Positions 60,100 to 64,000 of a stretch of 64,000 nucleotides of DNA are shown here, piece by piece; position 1 is the first letter of the stretch, and each line of letters starts with the position of its first letter. The notes beneath the pieces are model-generated. The model was not told where the DNA came from. It saw nothing but the letters and a program-made list of their open reading frames with translations, and searched no databases. Source of the DNA: a bacterium MS4 (GTDB lineage Bacteria > Bacillota > Clostridia > Oscillospirales > Acutalibacteraceae); NCBI GenBank assembly GCA_000752215.1, contig CCFG01000005.1, positions 185,812 to 249,811 of the forward strand. The letters run 5' to 3'. The position numbers and the translations under genes were made by a program.

Positions 60100-60522
60100 T
60101 TATTTCTTCCTGAACCACTGCGACATTCCGGCGCCCACTTCGTCATTAGGGCGCTCCGCGAAGCCGAGCTGTTTATAAAACGACTCCCTGCCCTTGGCGG
60201 CCATCAGATTAAAGAGGATCGCCTGACCGCTTTTCAGCCGGGAGGTAAAAAAGTCCATCAATTCCTGTACCATCGTCTTTGCAATGCCGTTTTTCTGATA
60301 CTCCGGACGGACGATCACATCTGAAATCAGCACGACGTACCCGCCGTCGCTGACGGCGCGGGCATGTCCGACGATTTTATCCCCGTCCGCCGCACAGATG
60401 ATGTACGCGGAATTGTGAAGCCCTTCCTTTGCCTGAGCGGGCTCGATCGGGTCCCACCCCACCGCCCTGCGCAGCGCGTTGTAATCCTCCACCGTAATTT
60501 CATGCCGGTACTCTATTGACAC
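60100..60522 (-). CDS. GNAT-family N-acetyltransferase
   Basis: 140 aa. Acetyl-CoA-binding motif A is VIVRPEYQKNGIAKTMVQELMDF, preceded by GYVVLISDV; C-terminal ESFYKQLGFAERPND. Transfers acetyl to an unknown amine. The start is a GTG with GAGG 6 bp upstream; no in-frame ATG is near. A TAACAT-GGGA-ATGTTA palindrome lies at about 60555-60570 in its upstream region. Confidence 0.85.
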   Translation of the reverse strand: MSIEYRHEITVEDYNALRRAVGWDPIEPAQAKEGLHNSAYIICAADGDKIVGHARAVSDGGYVVLISDVIVRPEYQKNGIAKTMVQELMDFFTSRLKSGQAILFNLMAAKGRESFYKQLGFAERPNDEVGAGMSQWFRKK

Positions 60523-60618
60523 ATAGCCTCATTCCCTTCGTTTTTTTAACATTATAACATGGGAATGTTAATTTTTCTGCTGTTTTCCATATCGGCAGTG
60601 ATCCTCTTTCGGAGGATA

Positions 60619-60681
60619 TTGACGGGTGTTTCATCCGTATGTATATAAACACTATAGTCAATATTTTGAGTATAGTCAATA
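60619..60681 (+). promoter_or_regulatory. Promoter with direct-repeat operator for the small HTH gene
   Basis: TTGACG (60619-60624), 17-bp spacer, TATATA (60642-60647), followed by two identical copies of TATAGTCAATA (60653-60663 and 60671-60681), 18 bp apart. Likely autoregulatory sites. Confidence 0.65.
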
Positions 60682-60717
60682 CTTTAAGTATGTTACTCTA
60701 CTGTTGAGGTGATAGTG

Positions 60718-60918
60718 ATGATCAGTTATCAACCATTTTACAGAACCCTGTTTCAAAAAAACATGACGGAATATCAACTGATTTTCAAATATGGCTTTTC
60801 CTCCAACATCCTGCACAGAATGAAGCACGGAAAAGCCATTACCATGAAAACACTTGACACGCTGTGTTTTATTTTAGACTGTGAAGTCTCCGATATCATC
60901 GAACACGTAAAGGAATAG
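60718..60918 (+). CDS. Small Cro/YozG-like HTH regulator
   Basis: 66 aa: MISYQPFYRTLFQKNMTEYQLIFKYGFSSNILHRMKHGKAITMKTLDTLCFILDCEVSDIIEHVKE, of the single-domain HTH_26 type. GAGGTGATAGTG precedes the ATG at 60718. Tandem TATAGTCAATA repeats in its promoter suggest autorepression. The neighbouring genes converge or face away, so it may be a solitary regulator. Confidence 0.8.
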   Translation: MISYQPFYRTLFQKNMTEYQLIFKYGFSSNILHRMKHGKAITMKTLDTLCFILDCEVSDIIEHVKE

Positions 60919-60934
60919 ATCCGCTTTCCGGTCC

Positions 60935-61642
60935 TTACGTTGCGCTCCATCTTTTCAGGGCCGGGAACCACTCCAGCATATCCGCGCGGGCCTGGTCCCT
61001 GTCCTGATACCTGCCGGAATCCTTTTCATAGTCCAGACAGAAGTCGATCATCTGCTCCATGGTGCAGTCAGCGGTAAACGCGCCGTTCTGATAGCAATAA
61101 CAGCAGTAATCCGTATTTTGAGAACCGTCCTTCTCCGTTCCGTACTGATTCTCCTGCGTCATCGGCATGCCGCAGCTCTGGCAGAAATCGTGCAGGGCAA
61201 CATAAATATTCACCCGCGCGTTGGTGTAATCGGCGTCCGGCAGATATTCCTCAAAATCGCAGGAAAATTTTCTGCAGAGCTCCGTATTCCATATCTCCTG
61301 CCAGAAAGCCGCCATGCCGCTGCGCGTGTTCCCTCGGAACGAAAATTTTGCGTATTTCCCCGCCGGAATCACGGCGGCCTTCCCGTTTTCCGGCAGTTCC
61401 CCGATTTCCGACACTTCACAGCACGCCATCATATCATAGTTTCCCTGCGAGCCGTTTTCATAATTTGTATACAGGCCGAAGGCAGCTTCTCCCGTTCTGT
61501 GGGGTATTTTCTGAATCACCCCATCGAAGAACGACTGCCACAGACTGCCGATTTTTTCCGGCATATCCGTTTCGGAATTTCCCGTGCGGGTACAAAGCCC
61601 CGCCACCGTTTTCTGCTCTAATTCAACAATTTCATAATCCAT
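60935..61642 (-). CDS. GyrI-like effector-binding protein with zinc-ribbon C-terminus
   Basis: 235 aa. The N-terminal ~150 residues are a stand-alone GyrI-like/AraC-E-binding domain (MDYEIVELEQKTVAGLCTRT.. PAGKYAKFSFRG). The C-terminal ~80 residues are a small zinc-ribbon domain with CQSCGMPM and DYCCYCY. No DNA-binding domain, so probably a small-molecule-binding or -hydrolysing protein. The ATG at 61642 follows GAGGGAACCCT. Downstream of the WYL regulator on the same strand. Confidence 0.83.
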   Translation of the reverse strand: MDYEIVELEQKTVAGLCTRTGNSETDMPEKIGSLWQSFFDGVIQKIPHRTGEAAFGLYTNYENGSQGNYDMMACCEVSEIGELPENGKAAVIPAGKYAKFSFRGNTRSGMAAFWQEIWNTELCRKFSCDFEEYLPDADYTNARVNIYVALHDFCQSCGMPMTQENQYGTEKDGSQNTDYCCYCYQNGAFTADCTMEQMIDFCLDYEKDSGRYQDRDQARADMLEWFPALKRWSAT

Positions 61643-61708
61643 AGGGTTCCCTCTTTTCCATTTGATGAGACAAGGATACCATACGAAATATGACATCAGA
61701 GCGTCATA

Positions 61709-62623
61709 TTATCCATCTTTTTGATACAGCGAAACAATTTTTTTCGCTTTCTCCTTCAGAACGTCCCGGATATGCTGCGGGGAAACCACTCTGACGTCCT
61801 CCCCGAAGGAAAGCAGATAGCCGTATACCCAGCCGTCTTCTATGTATTTCACCGTCACGGAAAAACTGCCGTCTTCGTTTTTCTGAACCAGCCTGTGATC
61901 AAAATCGTCGTAAATGCGGTAAGCCATCCGCGGGGAAAACCAAAGCGAAAGCGTGACCTCCGCGCCCGGACCAAGGCCCTGCGGCTCCAGCTCCGGAAGC
62001 GGGCGGCTCCTGCGCGCAAAAGGCTCCTCCGTCAGGCACACGTCCTGCATCCGCATGATTTTGAAGGTACGGAAAGCCTGCTTATCCAGACAAAAGCCCT
62101 GCAAATACCATGCCGCGCCCTTAAACCGCAGCTTTACGGGTTCCACTTTGCGGAAGCTTTCTCCACCGTTGGAGGCATAATAGTTGAAAGTTACCACGCG
62201 CCGCTCCAATATGCCTGTTTTCAGGGCTGAAAATTTCCGGCGCTCGTTGTCTCCTCCGCCCCAGGCGGAAAAATCCACGTCGATCCAGTCGCCGCTCTGC
62301 CTTTGGAACAGCGCGCTCAAATGGGAAAGCACCGCGCCGCCCTCCCCGGTATTGGTCGCTTTCAGGCTTTGCAGAGCAAACAGAATCTCGTTCTGCTCCT
62401 TTTCGGACAGTAAAGATTTATCCAGTACAAAATCGGGAAGCAGGCGGATGCCGCCCCCTTTTCCCTTGCTGGCGTAAACCGGGATCCCTGCCGCCGAAAG
62501 CTTGTCGATATCCCGGTAGATGGTCCGGGCGGAAACCTCAAAGCGCTCCGCAAGCTCCCCGGCGGTCGCGCCGGAACGCGTTAAAAGCAGATAGATGATT
62601 TCAAACAGCCGGTCGCTCTGCAT
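61709..62623 (-). CDS. WYL-domain transcriptional regulator (YafY type)
   Basis: 304 aa: N-terminal HTH_11 (SDRLFEIIYLLLTRSGATAGELAERFEVSARTIYRDIDKLSAAGIPVYASKGKGGGIRLL), WYL domain (~140-215, RVVTFNYYAS.. AWYLQGFCLDK) and WCX C-terminal extension. Binds a nucleotide-like or small ligand and regulates transcription. It lies 66 bp upstream of the GyrI-like gene and probably forms an operon with it. Confidence 0.9.
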   Translation of the reverse strand: MQSDRLFEIIYLLLTRSGATAGELAERFEVSARTIYRDIDKLSAAGIPVYASKGKGGGIRLLPDFVLDKSLLSEKEQNEILFALQSLKATNTGEGGAVLSHLSALFQRQSGDWIDVDFSAWGGGDNERRKFSALKTGILERRVVTFNYYASNGGESFRKVEPVKLRFKGAAWYLQGFCLDKQAFRTFKIMRMQDVCLTEEPFARRSRPLPELEPQGLGPGAEVTLSLWFSPRMAYRIYDDFDHRLVQKNEDGSFSVTVKYIEDGWVYGYLLSFGEDVRVVSPQHIRDVLKEKAKKIVSLYQKDG

Positions 62624-62684
62624 GGACGGCGCCCCCTTTTTCCTTCAGTATAGCACAGGGGGACGAAATGATAAATGGAAACAG

Positions 62685-62729
62685 CAGGAGGGGGCCGTCC
62701 CGGCCGATTGCCGAAACGGTCCCCTCCTG
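62685..62729 (-). terminator. Hairpin after the oxidoreductase gene
   Basis: CAGGAGGGGGCCGT (62685-62698) pairs with ACGGTCCCCTCCTG (62716-62729) with one G-T pair. Probable terminator of the minus-strand Gfo/Idh unit; the T-run is weak. Confidence 0.6.
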
Positions 62730-62767
62730 AGAAATAGGGATTTTATTGAAAGAAAAAGATTGGGAAC

Positions 62768-63742
62768 TTAATTCTGAATTTGTTTTAGCGCGTTTTCGAT
62801 GACCTCCGCATTGCCCAGAGAATCCCCGAAAGAGATCAGCCCGGGTTCCTGCCCCAGCACCGCCCTGCCGAACTGCTCGATTTCGAGCCGATAGTTGTCG
62901 GGACAGTCTACGGTGAGCTCTTCGGTTTTCCCTTCCGAAGCCAGAAGGATTTTTCCCTCGCCCTCGGTATTGAACTCGGTCGGTACGGTCAGCGACCCTT
63001 TATCGCCGATAACCAGATACCGGTGGGAACGGAAGATCGTCAGGCTGCAGTAAGAAACGGCGCGGATGCCGTTGGGAAATTCCATCATGATGCAGCTTTC
63101 CGTATCCACCGCATGTTTTTCGGAAACTTTCCCAAACGCGCTGACCCGAACGGGCTCGGCGCCGGCAAGGTAACGGATCAGGTTCAGGTTGTAGCAGCCG
63201 ACATCATAAGTCGCGCCGCCGTGCAGCGCTGCGGACAGACGGACATCCGCCTCGTTTTCCAGATTGTAGCCGTAACAGGATTCTATATATTTTACAGTAC
63301 CCAAAGCGCCCGACTCCACAATGCTTTTCGCCTTTTGGGTCAGGGGGCTTTGCCGGTAAGCGAACGCCTCCATCAGGAGCACGCCGTTTTCGTCGCACGC
63401 CGCCTTCATTCGCCTGACCTCTTCGACGGACACGCCGAGAGGCTTTTCGCAGAGGACATGCTTTTTCTTTTCCGCGGCGCGCAGCACCCATTCGCAGTGC
63501 AGCCCGTTCGGAAGGGGAATATAAACCGCGTCCACGTCGGGGTCGTCCAGCAGCGCTTCGTAGCTTTCATAGGTCTTTTGCGGGTGGAACTTTTCCGCGA
63601 ACCGCTTCAGCTTTTCGCTGCTTCCTCTGCTGGAAAGCGCCTGCAGGACCGCGTTTTCCGCATGCAGCATTCCCGGGAGCACTTTACGCTCCGCGATTCC
63701 CGCGCAGCCGAGGACTCCCCATCGAACCGTTTTTTCCGCCAT
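62768..63742 (-). CDS. Gfo/Idh/MocA-family oxidoreductase
   Basis: 324-aa NAD(P)-dependent dehydrogenase. Rossmann motif VRWGVLGCAGIAERKV, CEKPLGVS (catalytic Lys), and GGATYDVGCYNLNLIRYL in the C-terminal domain. Acts on a sugar or polyol; family members are inositol, glucose-fructose or trans-dihydrodiol dehydrogenase-like. Follows the permease of a sugar ABC transporter on the same strand, so the imported sugar may be its substrate. Confidence 0.9.
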   Translation of the reverse strand: MAEKTVRWGVLGCAGIAERKVLPGMLHAENAVLQALSSRGSSEKLKRFAEKFHPQKTYESYEALLDDPDVDAVYIPLPNGLHCEWVLRAAEKKKHVLCEKPLGVSVEEVRRMKAACDENGVLLMEAFAYRQSPLTQKAKSIVESGALGTVKYIESCYGYNLENEADVRLSAALHGGATYDVGCYNLNLIRYLAGAEPVRVSAFGKVSEKHAVDTESCIMMEFPNGIRAVSYCSLTIFRSHRYLVIGDKGSLTVPTEFNTEGEGKILLASEGKTEELTVDCPDNYRLEIEQFGRAVLGQEPGLISFGDSLGNAEVIENALKQIQN

Positions 63743-63809
63743 TGCAGCAACATCCTTTCCGGGCCGGTTTCCGTATGAATCTCAGCGGGGCGCAGGGGCC
63801 CCGCCTGTT

Positions 63810-64000
63810 TTACAGGTCTTTTTTATTCTGATCGAAGATGACCGCGATCAGGATAATCGCACCCATGGCAATGGTCTGCCAGTAGGAGGAAACGCCCAGA
63901 AGACTGAGCGCGTTGTTGATGATCCCGATGACGCACAGGCCGAGGACGGTCTGGCTGATGCCGCCGCGCCCGCCGCCCATGCTGCTGGCTCTTATACAGA
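63810..64000 (-). CDS. Sugar ABC permease, RbsC-like, C-terminal part (partial)
   Basis: The last ~60 residues of a ribose-type permease: ..MGGGRGGISQTVLGLCVIGIINNALSLLGVSSYWQTIAMGAIILIAVIFDQNKKDL, then TAA. Truncated by the window end. It precedes the Gfo/Idh gene by 67 bp on the minus strand. The outermost bases (63983-64000) read like a sequencing-adapter end rather than permease. Confidence 0.85.
   Translation of the reverse strand, partial: CIRASSMGGGRGGISQTVLGLCVIGIINNALSLLGVSSYWQTIAMGAIILIAVIFDQNKKDL

Overview
The window reads as a chromosomal stretch of an anaerobic Gram-positive bacterium, most likely a moderate-GC member of the Clostridia (Oscillospirales-like). Signs are strong AGGAGG-type ribosome sites with frequent TTG/GTG starts, PTS/HPr genes, Feo ferrous-iron uptake, a yjdF-type riboswitch and dense AraC/TetR/MerR/DtxR regulators. 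There are no rRNA or tRNA genes, CRISPR arrays, transposases or phage genes. The first ~7 kb is visibly AT-richer than the rest.

Layout. (1) 0.2-8.1 kb: a BglG-controlled PTS operon (RAT antiterminator site, BglG, GH1 phospho-glycosidase with LacG-like residues, EIIBC, M81 peptidase, M24-fold protein lacking metal ligands, EIIA, and an HPr lacking Ser46). (2) 8.2-30 kb: an island marked by a recurring 16-bp palindrome GTTAGC-N4-GCTAAC. It holds a broken tetR, three consecutive methyltransferases, a MerR/GyrI regulator, a diguanylate cyclase, a DUF6176-like protein, an ECF importer (S, T, fused A) with AraC and two ABC half-exporters plus yaaA and a PDF-like protein. Facing these is a mirror module: DtxR, an HTH-AraC fusion, a GLUG lipoprotein, TetR and two more ABC half-exporters. 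In three clear cases the palindrome starts 2-3 bp downstream of a -10 box. I read this as a metal-regulated uptake/export island, probably for heme or a metallophore. (3) 30-37.3 kb: TetR with a hydrolase and a membrane protein, a DtxR/FeoA-domain regulator, feoAB with a 30-aa membrane peptide, a structured ncRNA with its own promoter and terminator, rsgA and a methyltransferase remnant. (4) 37.4-42.3 kb: XRE/TPR regulator, yjdF with its riboswitch, glyoxalase-like protein, peptide deformylase with a small XRE regulator, and a ClC transporter. (5) 42.4-50 kb: a PrpR-type regulator without GAFTGA and a divergent tetronate (threonate/erythronate) catabolic operon (pdxA2, DUF1537 kinase, KdgT permease, class II aldolase), then LUD and flavodoxin-like proteins. 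(6) 50-60 kb: a ROK regulator divergent from an oligopeptide ABC operon that ends in an 850-aa transglutaminase-fold/thioredoxin-like protein. (7) 60-64 kb: small regulators, GNAT, a WYL regulator, and a Gfo/Idh/MocA oxidoreductase with the end of a sugar ABC permease.

A ~100-bp hairpin-rich repeat occurs twice (30.6 kb and 53.4 kb) with paired base changes that preserve its stem. The most novel-looking parts are the palindrome-defined island, the ncRNA before rsgA and this repeat.
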